Shown here one piece after another: positions 1 through 7,062 of a stretch of DNA of 8,166 bases; position 1 is the first letter of the stretch, and every line of letters starts with the position of its first letter. Position numbers and translations under genes: made by a program. The notes below the pieces were generated by a model that was not told where the DNA came from, ran no database searches, and saw nothing but the letters and a program-made list of their open reading frames with translations. The stretch comes from Emcibacter sp. (GTDB lineage: Bacteria; Pseudomonadota; Alphaproteobacteria; Sphingomonadales; Emcibacteraceae), in contig JAGLJX010000189.1 of the NCBI GenBank assembly GCA_023142175.1, forward strand, positions 1 to 8,166. The letters are read 5' to 3'.

Positions 1-1093
1 ACGTATAGGTCGCCCACGGCATCACAAGTTTACTGGTCTTTTTACGGCCAAAAAACAGGGCGTTCTGAATGACAATTTTCGCCATCGCATCCGCACTATG
101 GGTGAACTGAAACGGTGAGCAAATATCGCCCGCTGCATAAATTTTCGGGCTTGTGGTCTGCAGGCGATCGTTAACCGTGACCCCACGCCGGTGATAGTCA
201 ACCCCGGCGGCTTCCAGATCAAGTCCCTCAATATTGGGAATTCGTCCCGCCGCCACCAGAATTTCATCGGCTTCTATGGAGCGTTCACCGTCACCGTCTT
301 TCAGGGTGACGGTTTTATGGCTGTCGGATTTATCCGTCCGCACCACTGCGGCACCTAAAATAAGCTCGATGCCCTCTTTTTCAAATTGTGCCTTTAAAAC
401 TGCGCTGGCATCCGGGTCTTCGATGGGCACCAGACGGTCTGCCATTTCGATAATGGTCACCTTGGCCCCGAAGCGGCGGAAAGACTGCGCCATTTCACAC
501 CCAATCGGCCCCGCCCCGATCACGACAAGATGTCGCGGCATCTGGGTCAGAGAGAATAATGTTTCATTGGTCAAAGGATCTACATCGCTCAGGCCGGGGA
601 TCGGTGGCAGGGCGGCTCTGGCCCCGGTGGTGATAACCGCACGATGAAAATTCAGTTTTTTGCCGCCAACCTCGATACAGCTGGGTGATATGAAGCTGCC
701 ATCTCCGAGGAAAACATCAACTCCAAGCTGCATGAAACGGTCCACACTGTCATGGTGAGCAAGGCCGGTGCGTTTCGCCCGCAGGCCTTCCATGACCTTT
801 GAAAAATCCGGCGTGACACCGCTATCATGGGCTATATGAGCCGCCTTCAGAAGGGCTTTGGACGGCACACAACCATAATTCAGGCAGTCGCCGCCCATCA
901 GATGACGTTCCACCAGAGCAACCTTGGCGCCAAGGCCCGCCGCACCCGCCGCCGCCACCAGACCCGCAGGCCCCGCACCGATCACCACAAGATTATACCG
1001 CCCCTTGGGGGTAGGATTTTCCCAGTTGGCCGGCGCCAGCATATCGACCAGTTCTACATTATATTTATCCTCTGGATAAACGATAACCGTCAT
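1..1093 (-). CDS. Mercuric-reductase-like FAD-dependent pyridine nucleotide-disulfide oxidoreductase (3' end cut by window)
   Basis: This is a class I flavoprotein disulfide oxidoreductase that would use NAD(P)H and FAD. About 364 residues are visible of the roughly 470-510 expected; the C-terminal dimerisation domain lies beyond the left edge. FAD-binding GAGPAG is at residues 39-44. The redox-active disulfide GGDCLNYGCVPSK has cysteines at 70 and 75. The second nucleotide-binding loop GAGPIG is at 193-198 and the FAD motif AAGDI at 320-324. There is no N-terminal heavy-metal (HMA) domain. The roughly 30-residue lead before the FAD fold (with PEDKYN and NPTPKGRYNL) is typical, from memory, of the mercuric-reductase-like family found beside TVP38 proteins. 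The start is supported by AAGGAG 7 bases upstream and an ATGA overlap with the preceding gene. The C-terminal cysteine pair that marks true MerA cannot be checked, so Hg(II) reduction is not claimed; the substrate is unknown. Confidence 0.87.
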   Translation of the reverse strand, partial: MTVIVYPEDKYNVELVDMLAPANWENPTPKGRYNLVVIGAGPAGLVAAAGAAGLGAKVALVERHLMGGDCLNYGCVPSKALLKAAHIAHDSGVTPDFSKVMEGLRAKRTGLAHHDSVDRFMQLGVDVFLGDGSFISPSCIEVGGKKLNFHRAVITTGARAALPPIPGLSDVDPLTNETLFSLTQMPRHLVVIGAGPIGCEMAQSFRRFGAKVTIIEMADRLVPIEDPDASAVLKAQFEKEGIELILGAAVVRTDKSDSHKTVTLKDGDGERSIEADEILVAAGRIPNIEGLDLEAAGVDYHRRGVTVNDRLQTTSPKIYAAGDICSPFQFTHSADAMAKIVIQNALFFGRKKTSKLVMPWATYT

Positions 1094-1791
1094 GTTTGCT
1101 CTCCTTCTTCCTGCGGCACAGCATCACGCAACGCCCGACGGGCAAGGGTGGTGACATAGGCGGTTACCACCACCGTCACGGCAAAGCCGACCCACATAAA
1201 AATACTCTGGGCATCTTCCGCCCCCTGTTTTGGGGCATTGGCCAGTTCGGTCACACTGGTGACGAGGGAGCCGAGATAGGTGTATAAAAATGTTGCCGGT
1301 AACATACCGATGAAAGAGGCCAGAACATAACTTCGTGCCTTCACGCCGGTTAGGCCCAAAGCATAATTAAGAAAACTGAACGGGAATAATGGCGACAGAC
1401 GAAGCAGCATGACAATCTTAAAACCCTGATCGCCCACAGCCTTATCCACTAAAGAAAAGCGCTCATTATGGCCTACCTTATTCATGACCCAAGGGCGCAG
1501 CCGGCCCCGCGCCAGACTAAAGGCGACAAAGGCCGCGGTCACGCTGACCGGAGACACCAGAAGCGTGCCCCAGAACGGGCCATAAACAAACCCCGCGCCC
1601 AAGGTCAGGATAGACCCCGGCAGGAACAACACAACGGCGGCAATATAAATCACCGCAAAGGCAGCAACACCCCACGGGCCGCTGGCCTTAACCCAGACGA
1701 TCAGAGCCTGCATCCATTCATGGACCGGCCAGAAGATACTCGCCGCAATCAAGGCCGCAACAATTATAGCAATTTTAAATATGCCGTTCAT
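1090..1791 (-). CDS. TVP38/TMEM64 (DedA-like, SNARE-associated) family membrane protein
   Basis: This is a 233-residue integral membrane protein of the TVP38/TMEM64 family, related to DedA. Its substrate is not established. A hydrophobic segment lies at residues 4-20, then another at about 40-57 leading into the family's re-entrant motif FLPGSILTLGAGFVYGPFWG (56-75). A glycine- and arginine-marked stretch AFSLARGRLRPWV follows at about 90-102. The second signature RLSPLFPFSFLNYALGL lies near 131-148, and a final hydrophobic helix is near residues 195-220. The stop codon overlaps the start of the flavoprotein gene (ATGA at 1093-1090). Adjacency or fusion of this family with mercuric-reductase-like flavoproteins is, from memory, widespread, which suggests a joint membrane redox or transport role. 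The ribosome site is weak (AGAAAG, about 10 bases upstream), consistent with translation following upstream genes. The family call is firm; the role is open. Confidence 0.9.
   Translation of the reverse strand: MNGIFKIAIIVAALIAASIFWPVHEWMQALIVWVKASGPWGVAAFAVIYIAAVVLFLPGSILTLGAGFVYGPFWGTLLVSPVSVTAAFVAFSLARGRLRPWVMNKVGHNERFSLVDKAVGDQGFKIVMLLRLSPLFPFSFLNYALGLTGVKARSYVLASFIGMLPATFLYTYLGSLVTSVTELANAPKQGAEDAQSIFMWVGFAVTVVVTAYVTTLARRALRDAVPQEEGEQT
1101..1106 (-). promoter_or_regulatory. Ribosome binding site of the flavoprotein gene
   Basis: AAGGAG reads on the minus strand 7 bases before the ATG at 1093. It lies inside the 3' end of the TVP38 coding region. With the ATGA overlap it supports coupled but independently efficient translation of the flavoprotein, and it fixes the start codon. 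Confidence 0.75.
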
Positions 1792-1803
1792 AATTATTAC
1801 TTT

Positions 1804-1893
1804 CTAAGCTAGTAGTTTGGCCAGCATTTTCGTCACCCTAAGTCCCGCCATAAGACCGCCCGCAGTCATGGCGATGGCGGCCATCAATTCCAT
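1804..1893 (-). pseudogene. 29-codon hydrophobic ORF, possible remnant of a PiT-type phosphate permease
   Basis: An ATG lies two bases after the arsC stop (TGA-GC-ATG) and opens a 29-codon frame ending in TAG, 12 bases before the TVP38 start. The peptide is hydrophobic with a basic end and contains AMTAGGLMAGLRV. I recall a similar stretch in PiT-family inorganic phosphate transporters of alphaproteobacteria (AMAAGGLL..RRV..TM), so it may be what is left after a deletion removed the rest of such a gene. The alternatives are a genuine small membrane peptide translated by coupling to arsC, or a chance frame. There is no clear ribosome site beyond a distant AGAAAG. The similarity rests on memory of a short, low-complexity segment, so confidence is low. 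Confidence 0.3.
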
Positions 1894-1895
1894 GC

Positions 1896-2399
1896 TCAAG
1901 CGCTTTCTGCTAATGCCAGCATCAGATTTCTGACCTCTGCCTTGTCCATATCCGGCGTTATCTGGCTGTTTAGCTGTTTAATGCGGGATTGGAATATCTT
2001 GAAACATTGTAAAAATGCCTGACGTATATCCGCGTCAGATCCGGTAACCGCCGCCGGGTCTGGCAGACCCCAATGGATACGTAGCGGGCCACCCAGAAAA
2101 ACCGGACAGCTTTCCTTTGCCGCACTATCACAAACCGTTATGACAAAATCCAGATGAGGCGCATTTTCGCCGTGAAATTCATCCCAGCTTTTGCTGCGTA
2201 CCTCAAAATCCACATCAAGGTCGGCGATCTGCTCCAACGCAAATGCATTTGGCGCACCCGTAGGTTGGCTGCCCGCACTATAGGCCGTGAAATACTCTCC
2301 CTCTTGGGTGTTGAACAAGGCTTCGGCCATAATGCTGCGGGCAGAGTTTCCGGTACAAAGCACCAATATGCTAAACTTGCTATTACGCTCTAACAACAT
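1896..2399 (-). CDS. arsC: Arsenate reductase, low-molecular-weight phosphatase type (thioredoxin-coupled family)
   Basis: This 167-residue cytoplasmic enzyme would reduce arsenate to arsenite. The phosphatase-loop signature CTGNSARS is at residues 15-22, with nucleophile Cys15 and Arg21. The two other cysteines expected for the three-thiol relay are Cys90 (TVCDSAAK) and Cys98 (ESCP). The conserved acidic loop Asp114-Pro115 lies in [10 protein letters not shown]. Length and motifs fit the proteobacterial branch of the family, which normally takes electrons from thioredoxin. The start is the ATG at 2399, which overlaps the end of arsM by 10 bases. GAGGAAG lies about 10 bases upstream, within arsM. 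Its product, arsenite, is the substrate of the ArsM encoded just upstream, so the two genes form a direct reduction-methylation pair. Phosphotyrosine phosphatase activity is the main alternative, but the trio of cysteines and the context favour arsenate. Confidence 0.92.
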   Translation of the reverse strand: MLLERNSKFSILVLCTGNSARSIMAEALFNTQEGEYFTAYSAGSQPTGAPNAFALEQIADLDVDFEVRSKSWDEFHGENAPHLDFVITVCDSAAKESCPVFLGGPLRIHWGLPDPAAVTGSDADIRQAFLQCFKIFQSRIKQLNSQITPDMDKAEVRNLMLALAESA

Positions 2400-3430
2400 G
2401 AGCTGGTTTCTTCCTCTTTTAGTTCCTGATCAAAGGGCAGGTCGGTGCCGCAACCGGCAAAAATGCCAAAATGGCGGGAAAAATTACCGATGAACTGGAA
2501 ATGATCTTTAAAGCGTGTGTCCTGAAGTATGCGCCATGTATTGCCACAGACGGGAAAGATATGACCGGTTTCAATATCATGATTCTTGTCCAGTATGAAG
2601 CGGGCTTCATTATCCGCAATACTGCCCTGATAGACCACGGCCTGTCCGTAATCCTCGCAGTCGGTTTCCAGATCATCCAGTTTAAACAGGCGATACGTCG
2701 CCGAATAAAACCGCAAATTTCCCACCCGCGGGGCCAGTTTGGGATCGGTAATTTCCAGCGGGCGATCTTCAACCAGCCGCGGGTCGGCAAAGCCGGCCTG
2801 TTTGCTTATGGTGACAAAATCATTCCAATAGAGCGCACCGCCCAGACATTCGCCGTAAAGAACCGGATCATCACGCACCGCATCCGGCACACGTTTGTCC
2901 GCATAAACATCGGAGAAATAAAATTCACCGCCCGGTTTCAACAGGCGTCTGATGCCCTTAAGCACGGCTTCCTTATCCGGCGACAGGTTAATGACGCAGT
3001 TTGACACAATCACATCAAAACTTTCCGGCTCCAGATCAAGCTCATCGAGCTTTTCGATATAGCCCTTCATAAAGCGTACATTATCATAGCCGAAGGCTTC
3101 AATATGGAATTGACGGTGATCTTCAGCAACCGCCAGCTGCTCGTCGGTCATATCCACGCCGATCACTTCGCCAGTGGGGCCGACCAGTTGAGCCAGAGCA
3201 TAAACATCCCGACCGGAACCACTGCCCAGATCCAATACCCGGCAACCTTCCAACAGTGGGGGGCAAACCAGACCACAGCCATAATAACGTGACAATACTT
3301 CCGGGTGTATTTTCTTAAGCAGGGTTTTAAGCCACTCCGGCACGCTAGACGCATCACAGCAGGCATCTGTTTTTAGGTCACTTGTCCCCTGTAATTCGCG
3401 GCCATAATAATCTTGAACAACATCATGCAT
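2390..3430 (-). CDS. arsM: Arsenite S-adenosylmethionine methyltransferase
   Basis: This 346-residue cytoplasmic enzyme would transfer methyl groups from S-adenosylmethionine to trivalent arsenic. The class I methyltransferase motif [11 protein letters not shown] is at residues 65-75, with acidic residue Asp93 (GVDMT) ending the second strand. The four cysteine positions characteristic of ArsM are present: Cys24/Cys25 (DACCDAS), Cys52 (YYGCG), Cys145 (SNCVINLS) and Cys195 ([10 protein letters not shown]). [14 protein letters not shown] (165-178) matches the usual post-motif strand. The protein has a C-terminal extension of the arsenic-methyltransferase type and ends in a vicinal Cys345-Cys346 pair that could add a metalloid site (inference). 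It is the first gene of the visible cluster. AAGAAGAGA lies about 8-10 bases before the chosen ATG. The last codons overlap arsC. Length is nearer to the longer ArsM forms than to the roughly 280-residue type. Confidence 0.95.
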   Translation of the reverse strand: MHDVVQDYYGRELQGTSDLKTDACCDASSVPEWLKTLLKKIHPEVLSRYYGCGLVCPPLLEGCRVLDLGSGSGRDVYALAQLVGPTGEVIGVDMTDEQLAVAEDHRQFHIEAFGYDNVRFMKGYIEKLDELDLEPESFDVIVSNCVINLSPDKEAVLKGIRRLLKPGGEFYFSDVYADKRVPDAVRDDPVLYGECLGGALYWNDFVTISKQAGFADPRLVEDRPLEITDPKLAPRVGNLRFYSATYRLFKLDDLETDCEDYGQAVVYQGSIADNEARFILDKNHDIETGHIFPVCGNTWRILQDTRFKDHFQFIGNFSRHFGIFAGCGTDLPFDQELKEEETSSCC

Positions 3431-3533
3431 TTTAAGTTCTCTTCTTTATTTTTAATTCGGCTTGTGAAACAATGACGGATAGATACAGGAAATGTTACAA
3501 TTTATTTGATATTTTTTAAATAGGGGATGAAGA
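3431..3533. other. Divergent intergenic region between arsM and the hydrolase gene
   Basis: This 103-base AT-rich gap must hold the promoters of both the arsM cluster (minus) and the hydrolase gene (plus). I looked for -35/-10 pairs with 16-18 base spacing and for ArsR-type dyads and found nothing convincing. A short TTGT-GAA-ACAA dyad lies at 3463-3473. The ribosome sites are AAGAAGAGA for arsM and GGGGATGAAG for the hydrolase. Confidence 0.5.
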
Positions 3534-4397
3534 ATGCTTGTCTATAATATTCTGAAGCTGGTTGTGGTAGTGGTTTTCATGGCACTTTCGCCTTTTTCTC
3601 ACGCCAGTGATGACGCTGTCCCTTACGGGCAAAATAAGGCGGTTGGAAAATATGCCGCTGTAAACGGCATTGAAATTTATTATGAAACATATGGCACAGG
3701 CGCGCCGCTGATACTGATTCATGGCAATGGCGACAGTATTGCCGGACTTACGGCACAAATCGAATATTTTTCCAAGAAATACCAGGTTATTGTGGCGGAT
3801 AGCAGGGGTCATGGTAAGTCCGGCTTAGGGACAGATCAGCTAAATTATCAACAGATGATGGAAGACTGGAATGAATTATTAAACCAGTTAGCCATTAAAA
3901 ACGCCCATACCTTTGGCTGGAGTGATGGGGGCATAATCGGTCTGTTAATGGCGATGAAATATCCGGAAAAAATTAATAAACTTGCCATCATGGGGGCAAA
4001 CCTGCGGCCAGACCAAACCGCTGTTCAGCCTTGGGCCAAACCAATACTGGAGGGTGCCGTCAGGGAAGTGGCTGAAATGATTGCAAAAAAAGACGCTACT
4101 GAAAATTGGGAAATTAAAAGACAACTTTTAAATCTGGTGGTGACGCAGCCCAATATTAACACAAAAAGCCTGCATCAAATCAAGGCACCAGTATTGGTCA
4201 TCGCAGGCGATCGGGATGTCATAAAAGAAGAGCATACCATTGAGATTTTTCAAAATCTAAAAAATTCCCATCTGGCAATCTTGCCGGGGCATACTCATTT
4301 AGCACCCGTTAATGACCCCGTCTTGTTTAATGATCTGCTGACCCGTTTTTTTGAAAAGCCTTTCACTATGCCAACAACGAAAGCCATAATGGAATGA
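3534..4397 (+). CDS. Exported alpha/beta-fold hydrolase, substrate unknown
   Basis: The product is 287 residues with a clear signal peptide: Lys8, a hydrophobic core at 9-18, then SPFSHA with likely cleavage after Ala24. It should act in the periplasm. The fold signature is complete. The oxyanion region LIHGNGDS is at residues 61-68, VADSRGHGKS at 87-96, and the nucleophile elbow GWSDGG at 128-133 with Ser130. The acid loop IAGDRD at 223-228 gives Asp226 or Asp228. PGHTHLAP at 251-258 gives His253 or His255. The cap domain is small. Family resemblance is to proline-iminopeptidase/esterase-like enzymes, but nothing fixes the substrate. The start is supported by GGGGATGAAG upstream; the nearby ATG at 3527 is out of frame and short. 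The gene is visibly AT-richer than clpB and faces it tail to tail, so it may be a later arrival. It is divergent from arsM, but no functional link is shown. Confidence 0.88.
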   Translation: MLVYNILKLVVVVVFMALSPFSHASDDAVPYGQNKAVGKYAAVNGIEIYYETYGTGAPLILIHGNGDSIAGLTAQIEYFSKKYQVIVADSRGHGKSGLGTDQLNYQQMMEDWNELLNQLAIKNAHTFGWSDGGIIGLLMAMKYPEKINKLAIMGANLRPDQTAVQPWAKPILEGAVREVAEMIAKKDATENWEIKRQLLNLVVTQPNINTKSLHQIKAPVLVIAGDRDVIKEEHTIEIFQNLKNSHLAILPGHTHLAPVNDPVLFNDLLTRFFEKPFTMPTTKAIME

Positions 4398-4401
4398 CAT
4401 T

Positions 4402-4427
4402 CGGGCTAAGTTGACAGCTCAAGCCCG
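4402..4427. terminator. Hairpin across the convergent stop codons of the hydrolase gene and clpB
   Basis: CGGGC (4402-4406) pairs with GCCCG (4423-4427), and inside it TTGA (4411-4414) pairs with TCAA (4419-4422) around the loop CAGC. The stem covers the clpB stop codon and lies five bases after the hydrolase stop, where a two-way terminator would sit. There is no T-run on either side, so it is not a standard intrinsic terminator. Confidence 0.3.
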
Positions 4428-6985
4428 TCGGCGGTGGCAGTCACGGTGATGGTGTCGCCGTCATGGACCTTGCCTGCCAATATCAAATTGGCGAGACCAT
4501 CCTGCAAACTGCGCTGTATCACCCGCTTCAAGGGTCGTGCGCCGTAAACCGGATCATAACCCGCATGGGCGAGCCAGTCCTTGGCGCTATTGTCCAGCTC
4601 CAGCGTGAGTTTGCGCTCATCCAGTAGTTTTGCCAGATAACGCAGTTGAATATCAACGATACCATGCATATCTTCCCGCGCCAGACGGTGAAACAATGTC
4701 ACTTCGTCCAGACGGTTGAGGAACTCAGGCCGGAAAGCCGCCCGCACATGATCCATAACCAGACCGCGCACTTCTGCCACATCATGGCCATCTTCCAGTC
4801 CGGCCAATACGTCACTGCCCAGATTACTGGTCAGGATGATCAGGCTGTTGGTGAAATCCACCGTCCGGCCCTGTCCATCGGTCAGGCGGCCATCGTCCAG
4901 AACCTGCAATAATACATTGAACACATCAGGATGGGCTTTTTCCACTTCGTCAAACAGGATGATCTGATACGGGCGGCGGCGCACGGCTTCGGTCAAAACG
5001 CCGCCTTCTTCGTAACCCACATAACCGGGTGGCGCACCGATCAGCCTTGCGACCGCGTGTTTTTCCATATATTCGGACATATCAATGCGCGTCATGGCAT
5101 GTTCATCATCAAACAAAAACGTTGCCAGTGCCTTGGTCAGTTCAGTCTTGCCAACCCCGGTGGGGCCTAAAAATAAGAATGATCCGATGGGGCGGTTTTG
5201 ATCCTGCAAGCCCGCACGGGCGCGGCGCACGGCGGTGGATACGGCGGCGACCGCTTCCCTTTGGCCGATCACACGCTGTCCCAGATGGTCTTCCATATGA
5301 ACCAGCTTTTCCCGCTCGCCTTCAAGCATCTTGTCCACAGGAATTCCGGTCCAGCGGCTCACCACGGCGGCGATGTCTTCTTCGCGCACTTCCTCTTTCA
5401 GCAGATGATTTTCCACTGCTTCAGGGTCGGTGGCAACCTCTAGTGCCTCCTCTAATTTCGGAATGATGCCGTAGGCCAATTCTCCGGCCTTGGCCAGATC
5501 CCCGCGCCGCTCGGCCTGTTCCAGTTCGATACGGGCCTGATCAAGCTGTTCCTTGATTTTCACATCACCGGCAATGCGGTCTTTCTCCAGGTTCCACTGT
5601 GCGGTCAGGGTGACGGATTTCTGCTCCAGCTCAACCAGTTCCTTATCAAGATTTTGTAATCTTTCCTTGGATGCCTTGTCTTTTTCCTTGAGCAGGGCTT
5701 CCCGCTCGATTTTAAGCTGAATGATCCGGCGGTCCAGCTCGTCCAGTTCTGAGGGCTTGCTGTCCACTTCCATTTTGATGCAGGATGCGGCCTCATCCAT
5801 CAGATCAATGGCTTTATCCGGCAGAAACCGGTCATTGATGTAACGGTTGGAGAGGACGGCTGCGGCAACGGTGGCACTGTCGGTGATGCGGATGCCGTGA
5901 TGAAGTTCATATTTCTCTTTCAGGCCGCGCAGAATGGAAATGGTGTCTTCCACCGTTGGCTCCAACACCATCACCGGCTGAAACCGCCGCTCTAATGCTG
6001 CGTCCTTTTCCACATATTTACGATATTCATTGAGGGTTGTAGCCCCGATGCAATGCAATTCGCCCCGTGCCAAGGCCGGTTTCAGCAAATTGGACGCATC
6101 CATAGAACCCTCAGATGCCCCCGCACCGACAATGGTGTGCATTTCGTCAATGAACAGAATGATCTCGCCATCGGACGCCGACACTTCCTGAAGCACAGCT
6201 TTAAGCCGTTCTTCAAACTCGCCCCGATATTTTGCCCCGGCAATCATAGCCCCCATATCCAGTGCCATGATACGTTTATGGCTCAGGCTGCTGGGCACAT
6301 CGCCGCCCACAATGCGAAGGGCCAGCCCCTCAACGATGGCGGTTTTACCAACCCCCGGCTCCCCGATCAGAACCGGGTTGTTTTTCCGGCGGCGCGAAAG
6401 CACCTGTATGGTGCGGCGAATTTCCTCGTCCCGGCCAATGACCGGGTCAAGGTTGCCATCACGGGCCGCCTGTGTCAGGTCCTGAGCATATTTCTTCAGG
6501 GCTTCGTAGCTGTCCTCTGCAGATGAGCTGGATGCCGTGCGGCCTTTGCGAATTTCATTGATAGCGGCGTTGAGATTTTGCGCGGTCAGGCCTGCGGATT
6601 TCAGAATCTCTGCGGATTTTGTATCCCTGGCCAATGACAGCGCCAGCAACATCCGTTCCACCGTGACATAGTCATCACCGGCTTTTTTGGCAATTTCCTC
6701 CGCACTTTCAAACAGGCGGGCGGTATCGGCGGCAAGATATAATTGTCCGGCACCTTTGCCTTCTACTTTTGGATAGGCGAGCACTTCGGCTTCAACGGCG
6801 CGAATAGCGGCCTTGGCATCGGCTCCGGCGGCGGTCATTAAATTGGCCGCAAGACCTTCTTCGTCTTCTAAAATTACTTTCAGAATATGTTCGGGGGTGA
6901 AGCGCTGATGGCCTTCGCGGATGGCATAGCCTTGGGCCGATTGAATAAAGCCCTTTGTCCGGTCGGTATATTTTTCAAAATCCAT
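4406..6985 (-). CDS. clpB: ATP-dependent chaperone ClpB (Hsp100 disaggregase)
   Basis: This 859-residue hexameric AAA+ disaggregase works with DnaK/DnaJ/GrpE to pull proteins out of aggregates in the cytoplasm. The N-terminal double Clp repeat spans about residues 1-145. In the first ATPase domain, Walker A GEPGVGKT is at 208-215, the pore loop KYRG at 252-255 (Tyr253), and Walker B LFIDE ends at Glu281. The coiled-coil middle domain covers about 405-530. In the second ATPase domain, Walker A GPTGVGKT is at 607-614 (Lys613), Walker B LFDE ends at Glu680, the pore loop is GYVGYEEGG, and sensor-2 YGARPLKR lies near the end. The length fits the family. I chose the ATG at 6985 rather than the upstream TTG at 7012: AGAGGAAG precedes the ATG, the family begins MDFEKYT-like, and the predicted heat-shock transcript would start about where the TTG lies. 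Confidence 0.98.
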   Translation of the reverse strand: MDFEKYTDRTKGFIQSAQGYAIREGHQRFTPEHILKVILEDEEGLAANLMTAAGADAKAAIRAVEAEVLAYPKVEGKGAGQLYLAADTARLFESAEEIAKKAGDDYVTVERMLLALSLARDTKSAEILKSAGLTAQNLNAAINEIRKGRTASSSSAEDSYEALKKYAQDLTQAARDGNLDPVIGRDEEIRRTIQVLSRRRKNNPVLIGEPGVGKTAIVEGLALRIVGGDVPSSLSHKRIMALDMGAMIAGAKYRGEFEERLKAVLQEVSASDGEIILFIDEMHTIVGAGASEGSMDASNLLKPALARGELHCIGATTLNEYRKYVEKDAALERRFQPVMVLEPTVEDTISILRGLKEKYELHHGIRITDSATVAAAVLSNRYINDRFLPDKAIDLMDEAASCIKMEVDSKPSELDELDRRIIQLKIEREALLKEKDKASKERLQNLDKELVELEQKSVTLTAQWNLEKDRIAGDVKIKEQLDQARIELEQAERRGDLAKAGELAYGIIPKLEEALEVATDPEAVENHLLKEEVREEDIAAVVSRWTGIPVDKMLEGEREKLVHMEDHLGQRVIGQREAVAAVSTAVRRARAGLQDQNRPIGSFLFLGPTGVGKTELTKALATFLFDDEHAMTRIDMSEYMEKHAVARLIGAPPGYVGYEEGGVLTEAVRRRPYQIILFDEVEKAHPDVFNVLLQVLDDGRLTDGQGRTVDFTNSLIILTSNLGSDVLAGLEDGHDVAEVRGLVMDHVRAAFRPEFLNRLDEVTLFHRLAREDMHGIVDIQLRYLAKLLDERKLTLELDNSAKDWLAHAGYDPVYGARPLKRVIQRSLQDGLANLILAGKVHDGDTITVTATADGLELST

Positions 6986-7020
6986 CTTCCTCTTACTCCA
7001 TAAATAAATCAATATCCTAC

Positions 7021-7054
7021 ATATGGTGTGGTAATTTTATCACACAAGGGGGGA
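7021..7054 (-). promoter_or_regulatory. Candidate RpoH (sigma-32) heat-shock promoter of clpB
   Basis: Read on the minus strand, TCCCCCCTTGTG (7054-7043) resembles the sigma-32 -35 block (TNtCNCcCTTGAA). It is followed, after 14 bases, by CACCATAT (7028-7021), close to the -10 block CCCCATtT. The spacing is in the known range for E. coli. Transcription would start near 7014, about 28 bases before the clpB ATG at 6985. clpB is a classic member of the RpoH regulon, so sequence and context agree. It was found by eye, not with a scored matrix. Confidence 0.65.
7026..7045. repeat. 20-base imperfect palindrome between the -35 and -10 of the clpB promoter
   Basis: GTGTG (7026-7030) and CACAC (7041-7045) are perfect arms. 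Inside, TAA (7032-7034) pairs with TTA (7037-7039), with one G/T position between the blocks and TT at the centre. It lies almost wholly in the promoter spacer. It could be an operator, or a weak terminator hairpin for the DUF4167 gene, whose stop is only 18 bases away; no T-run follows on the minus strand. Confidence 0.45.
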
Positions 7055-7062
7055 GGAGGATT

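Noticed and set aside
1..1093. Naming the flavoprotein merA
   Set aside because: The N-terminal metal-binding domain is absent and the diagnostic C-terminal cysteine pair is outside the window, so only a family-level call is justified.
234..1159. Plus-strand frames of 110-137 codons opposite the flavoprotein gene
   Set aside because: The minus strand carries intact FAD and disulfide motifs in one continuous frame; the plus-strand products match nothing.
2471..3004. 177-codon plus-strand frame opposite arsM
   Set aside because: It lies wholly antisense to a gene with complete ArsM motifs, and its translation shows no recognisable domain; it is a shadow frame.
3431..3533. ArsR-type operator upstream of arsM
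   Set aside because: Only short AT-rich partial dyads were found; none has the arms or spacing expected of an ArsR site.
5029..6526. Several plus-strand frames of 72-157 codons opposite clpB
   Set aside because: They are antisense to a full-length, motif-complete ClpB and encode compositionally biased, unrecognisable products.
6500..6560. Internal clpB start producing a short ClpB form, as in E. coli
   Set aside because: Around residues 134-162, where E. coli uses an internal GTG, I see no in-frame ATG, GTG or TTG.
4406..7012. TTG at 7012 as the clpB start, adding nine residues
   Set aside because: It would start at about the predicted transcription start, has no ribosome site, and the extra residues do not match the family N-terminus.
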